Below are positions 1 through 8,292 of a stretch of 64,000 bases of DNA, piece by piece (within the stretch, counting starts at the first letter, position 1; the number at the start of each line of letters is the position of its first letter). This DNA comes from Exiguobacterium acetylicum. GTDB taxonomy: Bacteria > Bacillota > Bacilli > Exiguobacteriales > Exiguobacteriaceae. The notes below the pieces were generated by a model, which was given only the letters and a program-made list of their open reading frames with translations, was not told the DNA's origin and made no database searches. The position numbers and the translations under genes were made by a program. The stretch is from the NCBI RefSeq assembly GCF_019890935.1, contig NZ_CP082333.1:1514001-1578000 (forward strand), read 5' to 3'.

Positions 1-2
1 TC

Positions 3-674
3 AAACAACGGATCGGAGTCATGCCGGATACATCGAATCTGTATCATGATATGACGGCACGTGCGTTTCTTAACTACATGGCAGGATTATCAGGAGTTCG
101 CATCACGAAGCGAGAAATTGGACGATTGCTTGAACAAGTCGGATTAAGCGGAACGGAGCGACAAAAGATCGGGAGCTTCTCGTTCGGGATGAAGAAAAAA
201 ATCAGTATCGCACAAGCGCTCACCGGAAATCCGGAATTACTTTTTTTAGATGAACCGACGTCCGGTCTTGATCCAGAATCGGCGATTGAGATCCAGCGAT
301 TGTTGCTTGCATTAAAAGTGGACGAAAAAACGATCTTCTTGACCTCGCATAACTTGAATGAGATCGAAAAGATGTGTGATCGTGTCGCCATTATGACGGA
401 GGGAAGAATCGTCCGCTGTGGAACCGTTGCGTCCTTACAAGAAGCAATGAGGCAGGAGATTCAAATCCGTATTCGGACTGTTCCGCGATTAGAGCCATCG
501 CATCTGCCAGCATACGCTCGACTTTTGTCGCAAACCGATGATTGTACACGGCTTGATTTATCAACGGAAGAGGATATTCCAGAGTTACTCGTCATGCTTG
601 CGAAACAAGACGTCAAAGTCTACGAGGTGCAGATCGAACGTCAATCATTAGAAGAGATTTTCTTAGCGGTCTGA
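3..674 (+). CDS. ABC transporter ATP-binding protein, 3' part (start lies before the window)
   Basis: The frame is open from base 3, reading KQRIGVMPDTSNLYHDMTAR, which matches the stretch just after the Q-loop in bacitracin-exporter-like (BcrA/NatA) ATPases. The N-terminal part with Walker A is therefore upstream of the window. Visible are a variant signature FSFGMKKK in place of LSGGQ, Walker B LLFLDEP followed by TSGLD, and the H-loop LTSHNL. A C-terminal 80-residue extension ends in QSLEEIFLAV, typical of ABC-2 exporter ATPases. It most resembles the ATPase at 51297-52229, which shares the SFGMKKK signature. Its permease is not in the window, so the substrate cannot be stated. Its last 12 bases overlap the convergent YdeI-family gene. 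Confidence 0.9.
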   Translation, partial: KQRIGVMPDTSNLYHDMTARAFLNYMAGLSGVRITKREIGRLLEQVGLSGTERQKIGSFSFGMKKKISIAQALTGNPELLFLDEPTSGLDPESAIEIQRLLLALKVDEKTIFLTSHNLNEIEKMCDRVAIMTEGRIVRCGTVASLQEAMRQEIQIRIRTVPRLEPSHLPAYARLLSQTDDCTRLDLSTEEDIPELLVMLAKQDVKVYEVQIERQSLEEIFLAV

Positions 675-1274
675 CCGACTATCCTCTGATTCCGTCTCCG
701 GAACATCTTCGAGTAAAAGACGACCCCCGTCATTCCACTGACCGTACATCTGATTCCGTTTCGTTTTTTCAATCAACGTCTGCAGACGTTTTTCATAGAG
801 AACGGGATCCTTGCGTACACTTTGAATCGTATCGATCCGGATGCGTCGATAGAGCTCCGGGAAGTCATTAAACTGTTCATAGACGACCGGGTCTTCTTGT
901 AGACGTGTCTGGATGGCGTCATCAATGACGAACGCATCAGCGCGCATGTCTGGTAGAACCTGTCGTCCGGACGGTTGCATCAAGCCGAGACGTTCCAAGC
1001 GACGGACTCGTTCCTTGTTCAGTTCGGTCCAGTTGCTGTTCTTTCGACGTGGGGTGAACCGTTGCGCCAGTTCACCGTCTTCGGTCTTCTTTGCAATGCC
1101 ATCAATCCAGCCGAAGCAAAGTGCCTCTTCGACGGCATCGAGATAAAGTAACCCATCTCCGGCTTGTTTTCGACTGAGAATCACCCAGCAGAAGGTCGCG
1201 TGATCTGCGTGGTTCGTCAGCCACTGTCGAAAGCCATCGCGATCGGTAAAGCGTAAGACATTCGTGATTTCCAC
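663..1274 (-). CDS. YdeI/OmpD-associated family protein
   Basis: A 203-residue soluble protein of the YdeI/OmpD-associated family, sometimes labelled bacteriocin-protection protein. Family features are the N-terminal F..W...N...W..I.RK segment, the central LCFGWIDG followed by FTPRRKNSNWTELNK, and a C-terminal helical region with several Arg/Lys-rich repeats. No catalytic activity is established for the family. The start is GTG at 1274, seven bases after GGAGG. The 3' end overlaps the convergent ABC gene by 12 bases. The protein is predicted cytoplasmic, with no signal peptide or membrane segment. Confidence 0.85.
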   Translation of the reverse strand: MEITNVLRFTDRDGFRQWLTNHADHATFCWVILSRKQAGDGLLYLDAVEEALCFGWIDGIAKKTEDGELAQRFTPRRKNSNWTELNKERVRRLERLGLMQPSGRQVLPDMRADAFVIDDAIQTRLQEDPVVYEQFNDFPELYRRIRIDTIQSVRKDPVLYEKRLQTLIEKTKRNQMYGQWNDGGRLLLEDVPETESEDSRSDR

Positions 1275-1298
1275 GTTCGTTCCTCCATTTCAGATAGC

Positions 1299-1340
1299 AG
1301 TGCCCCCTTCACGTCACGCGAGGGGGGCACTTTTTTCTTT
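1299..1340 (+). terminator. Intrinsic terminator, U-tract on the plus strand
   Basis: A nine-base-pair GC-rich stem, AGTGCCCCC (1299-1307) with GGGGGCACT ending at 1331, is followed by TTTTTTCTTT. The U-tract is on the plus strand although both adjacent genes run on the minus strand. It is placed to stop transcripts from the ABC gene ending at 674. On the minus strand it could only act as a weak stop for the diguanylate cyclase gene. Confidence 0.75.
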
Positions 1341-2424
1341 AACGTAACGGGTCATGATGAAAGACACAATTCCGACCACTCTTCTTCGCTTGATAGAGGG
1401 CAGCGTCTGCCTGCTGGATCGTCTGCAGAAAATTATGGGTCTCAGACGGTTGATGCGTTTGGCGGGACACCCCAATCGATAACGTCACTTGCAGCGGTTC
1501 CGTCGCTGATAACTCATACGTCCGTTTGGCACTGGCTTCACAGATTTGTTCCGCGAGTCGACGCGTCTCCGGCAACGAATGCTCCGGCAACAGCATCATG
1601 AACTCTTCACCGCCGAATCGTCCGAGCACACAAGTTGGGGGACAATATGATGCAAGCAAAGAGCTGATTTGCCGTAAAATATGATCGCCGCGGTCATGAC
1701 CGTAAGTATCATTGACCTGTTTGAAATGGTCGACATCGATGATCATGATTGAAAAGTCTGTCTGTTGGGATTTGTACCGTTGGACGGTCTCTTCTAGACG
1801 ACGTCGATTATCAAGCCCTGTCAATGTATCCGTCAAAGCAAGACGCCGATGCATCCGGACTTGATTGAAGTGCCAGCGGACTTGATGCAAGATGCTGTGC
1901 AAGAGGAAACCGGCGCAACCATTCCCGATGAGAAAGATCGTCATCGCTGTCACGTCATTCGGTTGAACATGTTGAACGTATGGTAAACAGAGAATGAGTG
2001 CAATCGTGAAGATGACCGGAAACGAGATGAATCGATCCGGTGCTTCATTTTGTAAGTACAAGACAACGATGCTGACGATCAGATACGTACCGATCAGCCA
2101 ATAGGCATGAGCGGAATCAAAAACGAACGTTTGAAGAGAAGCGAAGACGAGGGTCGTGATGAAGCCGCTACTGATGCCTCCATAAATGAAAGCGATGACG
2201 ATTAAGGTAATCGACAAATCGAAACGGAATCCCTCATAGGTGATGGCGTTATGGATGACCCAGTAGCCGGCACCTGTCGCAAGAATCAGTACTAACAGAT
2301 TTTTCTTCAGCCAGCTGTCGAGCGTGTTTCGAAACTGAAATCGCTTAAAAAAGAACAGGGAGATGAGCACGAAGAAAAAGGTCAGAGCGACGTTGAGGAT
2401 AAGATGGTTCAGCGTATTCCACAT
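1339..2424 (-). CDS. Membrane-bound diguanylate cyclase (5TM-type N-terminus + GGDEF)
   Basis: Predicted to make cyclic di-GMP from two GTP at the membrane. About 190 residues form five to six membrane helices. One helix region (FRFDLSITLIVIAFIYGG) resembles the 5TMR-LYT sensor domain. A GGDEF domain follows, with LTDTLTGLDNRR at its start, the metal site DVDHFKQVNDTYGHDRGD, and the active motif GGEEF near residue 270. The inhibitory RxxD site is absent: the four residues at that position are PPTC, so product inhibition is not predicted. I chose ATG at 2424 because GAGAGGAA lies seven bases upstream. An earlier in-frame ATG at 2478 has no ribosome-binding site. Confidence 0.9.
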   Translation of the reverse strand: MWNTLNHLILNVALTFFFVLISLFFFKRFQFRNTLDSWLKKNLLVLILATGAGYWVIHNAITYEGFRFDLSITLIVIAFIYGGISSGFITTLVFASLQTFVFDSAHAYWLIGTYLIVSIVVLYLQNEAPDRFISFPVIFTIALILCLPYVQHVQPNDVTAMTIFLIGNGCAGFLLHSILHQVRWHFNQVRMHRRLALTDTLTGLDNRRRLEETVQRYKSQQTDFSIMIIDVDHFKQVNDTYGHDRGDHILRQISSLLASYCPPTCVLGRFGGEEFMMLLPEHSLPETRRLAEQICEASAKRTYELSATEPLQVTLSIGVSRQTHQPSETHNFLQTIQQADAALYQAKKSGRNCVFHHDPLR

Positions 2425-2577
2425 GTTCGTGTTCCTCTCAAATGAGTTCTGAAAAATAACTACAACAAAATGTTTCATTCAGTGAATATTTATTCTATAC
2501 AACCAACGATACCCTAAAGATGTATAAAAGTATCATGATTTCCGTATCTTTTAAAAAAGAAGAACTTCTCATCTAGT

Positions 2578-2961
2578 TCAATAATACTCTGAGATTTTCT
2601 CACGTGACGACTCGACTAGGTAGTCAAGCGAGACGAAATTGCGAATGTACGCATACGAGCCGATTTCTTCGAGGGGTAACCCTAATTTTTTTGCATGATG
2701 ACTGCGTTCATCCTCTTCCGATTGGAGCATCTCAAATCCAGCTGCTTGCATCCGCTCCCCATCGAATTCGAGCGTAACGACATCTCCATCCTGCCAATCA
2801 TTTTTTAATTGATGAAAGTGCGTTTGATACGCTGCGCTTGGAGGATCGACTTCAAAGGCGATCCATCCTGTTGGTGCATCGATTTGGAATGTCGGTGACA
2901 ATCCACCGCGTGTCACGATTGATTTCATGTGATGCCGATGTGTCATATGGCGTAATAGCAT
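2578..2961 (-). CDS. Uncharacterised 127-residue protein, ADP-ribosyltransferase-like N-terminus (tentative)
   Basis: I do not recognise the family with confidence. The protein is soluble and acidic. Its N-terminus HMTHRHHMKSIVTRGGLSP has the H-[ST]-..-l.sIl..GL pattern seen at the NAD-binding end of several small ADP-ribosyltransferase-fold proteins (DarT, Arr and relatives). The middle has VDPPSAAYQTHF, and the C-terminus IRNFVSLDYL has no obvious catalytic Glu motif. The start ATG at 2961 is preceded by AAGGAGTGG at a good distance. It stands alone between two other transcription units. The ART link is inference only; a hypothetical protein is the safe call. Confidence 0.7.
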   Translation of the reverse strand: MLLRHMTHRHHMKSIVTRGGLSPTFQIDAPTGWIAFEVDPPSAAYQTHFHQLKNDWQDGDVVTLEFDGERMQAAGFEMLQSEEDERSHHAKKLGLPLEEIGSYAYIRNFVSLDYLVESSREKISEYY

Positions 2962-3053
2962 GGTCAGACCACTCCTTTTTTTCTATTATTACGCGACCGC
3001 GTCAGAATATCGAGAAAAATTTTCAAAAGAGATGGAAGAATCTTGGATTTTTC

Positions 3054-3062
3054 TGGTATACT
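3054..3062 (+). promoter_or_regulatory. Extended -10 promoter element for the ABC-2 exporter operon
   Basis: TGGTATACT is a near-perfect extended -10 (TGn + TATACT) located 41 bases before the ATG at 3103. No convincing -35 is visible, as is common for extended -10 promoters in Gram-positive bacteria. Confidence 0.5.
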
Positions 3063-3102
3063 ACGTTTTCAGAAAGCGTTTGCACAAAAAGGGGGAGAAT
3101 AC

Positions 3103-4107
3103 ATGCAACCATATGCCATTGAGGCAACAGGACTGACGAAACATTATCAAATCCTCCAACGGGAACCGGGACTGCGCGGGGCGATCAAAGCACTCTTTCG
3201 CAGGACATACCGGATGAAAGAGGCGGTCAAAGCGATTGATTTGACGATTGAAGCTGGAGAACGTGTCGGCTACATCGGTTTCAACGGTGCCGGGAAATCA
3301 ACGACGATCAAGATGCTCGCTGGAGTCTTACGTCCGGACGCGGGGAACGTCCGGGTATTCGGACTTGATCCACATGCCGACCGCGTCAAGAACGCGTCAC
3401 AAATCGGAGCCGTCTTCGGTCAGCGGACACAACTGTTCTGGGACATTCCGGTCCAAGAATCGTTTGAGCTGTTGAAGGAAATCTATCAAGTGCCGACGTC
3501 CGAGTTTGCCGAGACGCTCGCGTGGTTTCGGGAGAAGCTCGATCTCGCACCGCTCCTAGACGTACCAGTCCGGCAACTGTCGCTCGGACAAAAGATGCGC
3601 TGCGAACTAGCCGCAGCCTTCCTGCATCGACCAAAAGTCGTCTATCTCGACGAACCAACGATTGGGCTTGATATCGAGATCAAGGAGACGATCCGTCACT
3701 TCATCCGCGAGATGAGTGATCGCTGGGGAACGACCGTCATCTTGACGACGCACGACATGCAGGACATCGAGGAAGTCTGTGACCGGGTGATCGTCCTCGA
3801 CGACGGCAAAATCATCTATGACGATACGATCGATCAGTTGAAGGCATCGTTCAGTCACGAGCGGACACTTCGAATCACGCTCGAAGAACCGGTGCCGTTC
3901 GTTTTACCGACGGCGTTGATCAATCGTGTGATCGTGTTTGAGACGAATGAACAAACGTATGAGCTCGCCTTCGACGACCGAGAACTGTCAAGCGGTCAAG
4001 TCATCAAGGAAATCGTTTCGCTGTACGCCGTTCGGGACGTCTCCGTGTCCGTCCCGAAGATGGAGACGTTAATCCGCAAGCTCTACCGAGCGGGGATCAG
4101 TGCATGA
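3103..4107 (+). CDS. ABC-2 type exporter, ATP-binding subunit
   Basis: A 334-residue ATPase of the uncharacterised three-gene ABC-2 exporter family (COG4586 type). Residue order: Walker A GFNGAGKST around 60-68, Q-loop GQRTQLFWD, signature LSLGQKMR, Walker B VVYLDEP plus TIGLD, H-loop LTTHDM, then a long C-terminal extension ending in RKLYRAGISA. The N-terminal insertion before Walker A (LRGAIKALFRRTY) is typical of this subgroup. ATG at 3103 follows GGGGGAG by six bases. Its stop overlaps the next start in ATGA, so the two permeases are translationally coupled. The substrate is unknown. Confidence 0.93.
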   Translation: MQPYAIEATGLTKHYQILQREPGLRGAIKALFRRTYRMKEAVKAIDLTIEAGERVGYIGFNGAGKSTTIKMLAGVLRPDAGNVRVFGLDPHADRVKNASQIGAVFGQRTQLFWDIPVQESFELLKEIYQVPTSEFAETLAWFREKLDLAPLLDVPVRQLSLGQKMRCELAAAFLHRPKVVYLDEPTIGLDIEIKETIRHFIREMSDRWGTTVILTTHDMQDIEEVCDRVIVLDDGKIIYDDTIDQLKASFSHERTLRITLEEPVPFVLPTALINRVIVFETNEQTYELAFDDRELSSGQVIKEIVSLYAVRDVSVSVPKMETLIRKLYRAGISA

Positions 4108-4898
4108 GAATCCGTAAATATACCGCGTTGATGCGGTCCCAAATCAAGGTTGATCTCGCCTACACGGCCTGGTACTGGGCAAGCATGTTCAGCGTGACGA
4201 TGCGCTTGTTCATTCTCTATTTCTTCTGGCAAGCCGTGTATGCCAATAAGACCGATGTCTCCGGTATCTCACTGTCGACGATGCTGACGTATGCGGTGCT
4301 TGCGACGATGATCGATCAGTTCCGCGGGGGTGCCGGACGCGATCTCGCCCGGATGATCAAACAAGGGGCGATCGCAATCGAGTTGCTCCGTCCGTATCAC
4401 TTGCTCGATAAGTTACTCGCCCAAGACATCGGCTCAAAAGTCTCGGTCTTGTTCCGCTCGATCCTGCCACTCGTCCTCGTCTCGATCTTGTTCATCGGCG
4501 TGGATCGACCACAGTCATGGCTGGCTGGCATTGCCTTCGTCGGTAGTGTCCTTTGTGCCGTGTTGCTTGCGACATTGATTGATCTGCTCGTCGGCATCTT
4601 CGCGTTCTATACCGTCAATATTTGGGGACTATCCGTCTTACAAGACGCCGTCATCACGATCATGTCCGGTGCAATCGTCCCGTTGACGCTGTTCCCGGAC
4701 TGGTTTCAGACGATCAGTCTGTACTTACCGTTCGCTTCACTCGTCTACGTCCCGGTTGCGATCTATACGGGAGAGATTGGCGCAAGCGGCATCTTGCAAG
4801 CGTTACTGATTCAAATCGGATGGTTGATCGGATTCTTCGTCATCTTGCGAATCACGTTCGCGCTCGCGATCCGGAAAGTGACGGTGTTCGGCGGATGA
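4104..4898 (+). CDS. ABC-2 type exporter permease subunit 1
   Basis: A 264-residue integral membrane protein with about six hydrophobic segments, matching the first permease of the COG4586/4587/3694-type exporter. A short cytoplasmic N-terminus (MRIRKYTALMRSQIKVDLAY) precedes the first helix. A conserved amphipathic stretch FRGGAGRDLARMIKQGAIAIELLRPY probably forms the coupling helix facing the ATPase. It overlaps both neighbours by four bases (ATGA), forming a tight operon with the ATPase at 3103 and the permease at 4895. Confidence 0.9.
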   Translation: MRIRKYTALMRSQIKVDLAYTAWYWASMFSVTMRLFILYFFWQAVYANKTDVSGISLSTMLTYAVLATMIDQFRGGAGRDLARMIKQGAIAIELLRPYHLLDKLLAQDIGSKVSVLFRSILPLVLVSILFIGVDRPQSWLAGIAFVGSVLCAVLLATLIDLLVGIFAFYTVNIWGLSVLQDAVITIMSGAIVPLTLFPDWFQTISLYLPFASLVYVPVAIYTGEIGASGILQALLIQIGWLIGFFVILRITFALAIRKVTVFGG

Positions 4899-5686
4899 AA
4901 CGATACATAAAACTCTACTGGCTATATGCCAAAAGTCATTTTAAGGTCATGATGGAATACCGAATTGATTTCCTGATCGGTGTCTTGTCGGTCTTCGGTC
5001 AACAGTTCGCCTCACTCTTTTTCCTGTCGGTCGTCTTTCAGCATATCGAGATGCTAAACGGTTGGGACTTTTACGAGATTCTATTCATTTACGGGATCGC
5101 CTTTTTAGGACGAGCCTTACATCATATCTTCTTTGATAACCTTTGGACGATCGGCTGGCAGTACATCCGGACCGGGAATCTGGATCGGTTGTTGATGCGC
5201 CCCGTCAATCCGTTGTTTCAAATCATCGCTGAGCGCGTCCAACAAGACGGATTCTGTCAACTGTTGATTGGTGGTGGGGTGCTCTATGTTGCTTCCAATC
5301 ACCTCGACATGATCTGGAGCTTCGGTGATGTCTTGATGCTGATCGTACTTGTTCTTTCGAGCGGATTGCTCTATATCGCGATCAATCTGTTTTTTGCGAC
5401 GTTCTCGTTTTGGATGGTCGACAGTTTACCGATCGTCTCAGCAGTTTTCAGTTTGAGTGATTTTGCTCGTTATCCGATGACGATCTACTCGAAGGTGTTG
5501 ATGTTCGTCTTGACTTACATCATCCCCTTCGGCTTTACTGCCTTCTACCCGGCGATGTATTTCTTTGACGGAAGAGGCTATAGCGTAATGGCTGTTGCGA
5601 CACCGCTTGTCGCGATCATCGCCTGTTTGATCGCTTATCGTTTCTGGTTGTTCGGACTGAAGGCATTTGCGAGTACGGGATCATGA
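4895..5686 (+). CDS. ABC-2 type exporter permease subunit 2
   Basis: A 263-residue membrane protein with about six helices, paralogous in layout to permease 1. It starts MKRYIKLYWLYAKSHFKVMMEYR, and its coupling-helix region reads QYIRTGNLDRLLMRPVNPLFQ. The start is ATG at 4895, overlapping the previous stop. A longer in-frame extension upstream is arginine-rich noise read through permease 1. The two permeases probably form a heterodimer with two copies of the ATPase. A strong terminator follows. Confidence 0.9.
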   Translation: MKRYIKLYWLYAKSHFKVMMEYRIDFLIGVLSVFGQQFASLFFLSVVFQHIEMLNGWDFYEILFIYGIAFLGRALHHIFFDNLWTIGWQYIRTGNLDRLLMRPVNPLFQIIAERVQQDGFCQLLIGGGVLYVASNHLDMIWSFGDVLMLIVLVLSSGLLYIAINLFFATFSFWMVDSLPIVSAVFSLSDFARYPMTIYSKVLMFVLTYIIPFGFTAFYPAMYFFDGRGYSVMAVATPLVAIIACLIAYRFWLFGLKAFASTGS

Positions 5687-5691
5687 AATAA

Positions 5692-5733
5692 GAAGAACCT
5701 TGAAGTGTTGCGACGCTTCAAGGTTCTTTTTGG
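5692..5733 (+). terminator. Intrinsic terminator of the ABC-2 exporter operon
   Basis: The inverted repeat AGAACCTTGAAG / CTTCAAGGTTCT forms a 12-bp stem around a small loop and is followed directly by TTTTT. Between here and the gene at 5949 I see only a promoter element. Confidence 0.9.
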
Positions 5734-5888
5734 ATGTTTTTATCAGCTCGTTCGTAAAGATTTTGCATAGTTGAAAGATCAGCGATGTCAACTGTGTACA
5801 GCAATGGATGATGGTTAAAAATCAGGTTAAGAAAAATAATCCGTTCCCTTGATTCCTGAAAAAGGAAATTTTAAGTATCTCGATTTTG

Positions 5889-5894
5889 TATAAT
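5889..5894 (+). promoter_or_regulatory. Consensus -10 box (TATAAT) upstream of the membrane protein at 5949
   Basis: A perfect TATAAT lies 55 bases upstream of the chosen start. No good -35 is visible at 16-18 bases, so confidence is moderate. Confidence 0.4.
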
Positions 5895-5948
5895 GAAGAG
5901 GGAAGACGGAAGGAATATAAACATTATTCAAAGGAGGAGTGTAGTGAG

Positions 5949-6479
5949 ATGAGAGTCGTAAGAGTAGACCGATTGGTAGTGGCATTGAGCATCTTTAGTG
6001 GACTTCTCGTATCCTTGGGTCGCTCGACGCAAGTGTATCCGCAATCAAGCAGCGGCAATGGTAATCTAGGGCTTATACCGCTCCTGCTACTCCTATTGAT
6101 TTTTCCATTTGGCATCAGTCTCGTGGTGCAATGGATTAGAGCAGCGCGGTTACGTTTTTTATCCCTAATCGGTTTATCGATCTGTACGATGATCTATCTT
6201 GTGTGTGGCATCTTCTATCAAGTCGAGCAATTCAGCCAGTATCAAGTTTTCGTTAAACAACAAGTTAGGGCGGAGAATGGAACGATCGATGAAAGTTACT
6301 TAACAAGTATTACGTCGGTACCTTCGCCCTATATGAACAGTCAGTTCTTTAACAGCAATACTTTCTTGATTTACTGGGCAAGCATCTTATTAGTGGCAAG
6401 CTTGATTGCATGGTGGACTCGAAATAAATCGTTATTGCCGGATTCAGATAAAAGGAATACGTTCCCATTTGAACAATGA
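5949..6479 (+). CDS. Uncharacterised membrane protein, about four helices
   Basis: A 176-residue protein, family not recognised. Hydrophobic segments lie near residues 8-24, 38-55, 66-85 and 140-158. A predicted external loop between helices three and four (QVFVKQQVRAENGTIDESYL) is polar. ATG at 5949 was chosen because AAGGAGG lies 11 bases upstream. An in-frame ATG 63 bases earlier sits inside the -10 promoter region. It stands alone and ends at a bidirectional terminator shared with the convergent MarR genes. Confidence 0.75.
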   Translation: MRVVRVDRLVVALSIFSGLLVSLGRSTQVYPQSSSGNGNLGLIPLLLLLLIFPFGISLVVQWIRAARLRFLSLIGLSICTMIYLVCGIFYQVEQFSQYQVFVKQQVRAENGTIDESYLTSITSVPSPYMNSQFFNSNTFLIYWASILLVASLIAWWTRNKSLLPDSDKRNTFPFEQ

Positions 6480-6480
6480 A

Positions 6481-6530
6481 AGAGTCCTTCTCTCTACTGT
6501 GCTTTCAGAAGAGAGAAGGACTCTTTTGTT
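6481..6530. terminator. Bidirectional intrinsic terminator
   Basis: A 15-bp perfect stem, AGAGTCCTTCTCTCT with its complement, has TTTTGTT on the plus side and TTTC on the minus side. It serves the convergent gene ends at 6479 and 6548. Confidence 0.88.
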
Positions 6531-6547
6531 ATAACGATTATGCGCAT

Positions 6548-6970
6548 TTAAAAGTGATCGCTTTGCATCTTATGGAGCAATTGGTCGAACGTCTCGTGGT
6601 CCTTTGATGTAAAGGCACGGAAATAACGATCATCAATCTCTTCGATTTCGGGAGCTGATGTTTGAATCAGCGCTGCACCATCTTCCGTCAAGAGAATCCG
6701 TTTTTCCCGGTTGATTCGTTTTCGGATGACGAGGTGTTCCGCGAGCAACTTCTTGACCGTTTGCGAAATGGCACCGCTTGAGAGTTCGAGCGTGCGTTCA
6801 AGTGATTTTTGTGTCGCACTCTCTTGATGATACAGGGTCATCAATAAATCGAATTGGGATTTTGAGAGCCCTTTTGGTTTCAGTACATCGTTGACTTCTT
6901 TCGAATAACGAGAATGGATTCGCTGAATGGCGTTCCAGTGTTGCATTGAAGTTTCGAATGTGAAGGTCAT
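6548..6970 (-). CDS. MarR-family transcriptional regulator
   Basis: A 140-residue winged-helix regulator. Residues 30-105 carry the MarR fold: LSKSQFDLLMTLYHQ, a recognition helix in LSSGAISQTVKKLLAEHLV, and a wing RKRINREKRILLTEDG. Flanking helices would form the dimer interface. It has no cysteine, so thiol sensing is unlikely. ATG at 6970 follows GAGGAGG. It lies 19 bases downstream of a second MarR gene in the same direction, so the two are probably co-transcribed. Confidence 0.9.
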   Translation of the reverse strand: MTFTFETSMQHWNAIQRIHSRYSKEVNDVLKPKGLSKSQFDLLMTLYHQESATQKSLERTLELSSGAISQTVKKLLAEHLVIRKRINREKRILLTEDGAALIQTSAPEIEEIDDRYFRAFTSKDHETFDQLLHKMQSDHF

Positions 6971-6989
6971 GATTTTTCCTCCTCTTCTG

Positions 6990-7409
6990 TCACGCAGGAT
7001 TGAGCTTATCGAAGAAACGGATTAATTCTTCCTGTTGTCGAGCCGTCAAAGCAGCGAATTGTTCTTGTTGAAAACGTTCGTAGGCGGGCAACACTTCTTG
7101 CAGAATGGCTGCTCCTTTTTCCGTCAATAGCAGATAGTTCGTCTTCCATTTGCGTTTTCGGGTGATGAGTTGCCGATCAAATAAACGTTTGATTCCGTGT
7201 GAAATCGTGCCATCGGTCACTTGGATCCGTTCCGCGATTTCCTTCTGGCTCGTGCATGAGGTCGTTTGTAGGCAACGCAATACTTCAAGATTCGTATGGG
7301 AGAGATCCCATTGTTTCAAGAAAGCATTGACGCGCTTGATTTGTTGATTATGATACGTCGAAATCGTATGCCAGCATGTCATGGGATATGTCTCTGTCAT
7401 TGTTGTCAT
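6990..7409 (-). CDS. MarR-family transcriptional regulator, first of a tandem pair
   Basis: A 139-residue MarR protein. The HTH region SQKEIAERIQVTDGTISHGIKRLFDRQLI is followed by the wing RKRKWKTNYLLLTEKG. It contains three Cys residues (CWHT, CLQTTSC) near the N-terminal half, which could permit redox sensing, but this is not shown. The two MarR proteins in this operon are only distantly similar. No efflux or enzyme gene is adjacent, so targets may be elsewhere. The upstream region (7470-7481) shares a 12-base motif, AAATATGTAGTG, with the DUF5367 promoter at 28630-28641. Confidence 0.9.
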   Translation of the reverse strand: MTTMTETYPMTCWHTISTYHNQQIKRVNAFLKQWDLSHTNLEVLRCLQTTSCTSQKEIAERIQVTDGTISHGIKRLFDRQLITRKRKWKTNYLLLTEKGAAILQEVLPAYERFQQEQFAALTARQQEELIRFFDKLNPA

Positions 7410-7534
7410 GGGGAACCTCTTAAATGTAGAATGTACTGCTGATGAATTACTTTTACCATACCATATTAAAAATATGTAGTGCTACTAGTTTGAACGCAAA
7501 CCCATCACTTCCCATCATTGCCTAAGAACTATAC

Positions 7535-7560
7535 AAAAAAAGACCTGAACGTGTCAGGTC
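7535..7560 (-). terminator. Intrinsic terminator for the gene at 7564
   Basis: On the minus strand GACCTGA-CACGT-TCAGGTC is followed by seven T residues. It sits directly after the stop codon of the minus-strand gene. Confidence 0.88.
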
Positions 7561-7563
7561 GTT

Positions 7564-8094
7564 TCAGGAAGGAATCCCATTTGAGAGCGTGAGATAGGAA
7601 TCCGTTAACTGGAATCCATATTTCGTAAAACATTGATCGGAGACGCGTCCTTGTAAGGTGATCTTCGAATAATCGCCACGAATCGCGTAATGGGTATACT
7701 TTTTTTCGATGTCATGAATCAACGACTCAAGTAACAGACCACGCTCGCCGAGTCCTTCTTCCCGAACGTTGATTTCAAGTAAACAGAATGTACCGTATTC
7801 GGTGAGGGACGTGCGCTCCGTTCGTTCATGAAGCACAGTTAAGAACGAACGTTTTGAGATGAGGGATCGACTATTGGGTGGTTCAAGAATCGTGACGTAA
7901 TAACTGAGTGCCGGGGGACGCACGTTACGCGTGACTTCAACGACTTGACGTTGATTGTTGTACGCGAGACCAACGAATTGTTCCTGCGGATGATGCGGCA
8001 GGGTCAGTCCTTCTTGCTCACAAACGGTTTGCCACTCGGCTTCTGGAATCCAGACAGCCTCTTCGGTTTTCGCTAAAGCTTTAAAGAACTTCAC
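7564..8094 (-). CDS. Uncharacterised 176-residue protein
   Basis: I do not recognise the family. The protein is soluble with no signal peptide. The C-terminal third (LLESLIHDIEKKYTHYAIRG then FTKYGFQLTDSYLTLS) has the spacing of the last strands of a GNAT acetyltransferase, namely a helix, a strand, then a F..yGF hook. The classical acetyl-CoA loop RxxGxG/A is not clear (REEGLGERG is the nearest). It could be a diverged acyltransferase. The start is GTG at 8094, with AGGAGG 13 bases upstream. It is a single-gene unit, divergent from the Arr gene. Confidence 0.75.
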   Translation of the reverse strand: MKFFKALAKTEEAVWIPEAEWQTVCEQEGLTLPHHPQEQFVGLAYNNQRQVVEVTRNVRPPALSYYVTILEPPNSRSLISKRSFLTVLHERTERTSLTEYGTFCLLEINVREEGLGERGLLLESLIHDIEKKYTHYAIRGDYSKITLQGRVSDQCFTKYGFQLTDSYLTLSNGIPS

Positions 8095-8292
8095 GTTGAA
8101 CGGATGACCTCCTATAGGTATGTAAAATGACTATCCCCATCATGCATGATGGCTAGACAAAAAACGAGTTACAATCTGACGACAAATGGTCTTCCTTTGC
8201 TATAAGTATACCGTGAAATTTCGTTTTGAAACAGACTACAGCTGAATCAATCGACTGTCTATACTGAATGTATCCAGTCAGGAGGCGAGCGT

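Noticed and set aside
2552-2570. AGAAGAACTTCT with T-run as terminator of the gene at 2578
   Set aside because: The loop would be only two bases with five base pairs, too tight to be a convincing hairpin.
8226-8265. ECF-sigma-like promoter (TGAAAC ... CGAC) before arr
   Set aside because: The spacer is 19 bases instead of 16-17, and a TATACT -10 is also present, so the sigma class cannot be decided.
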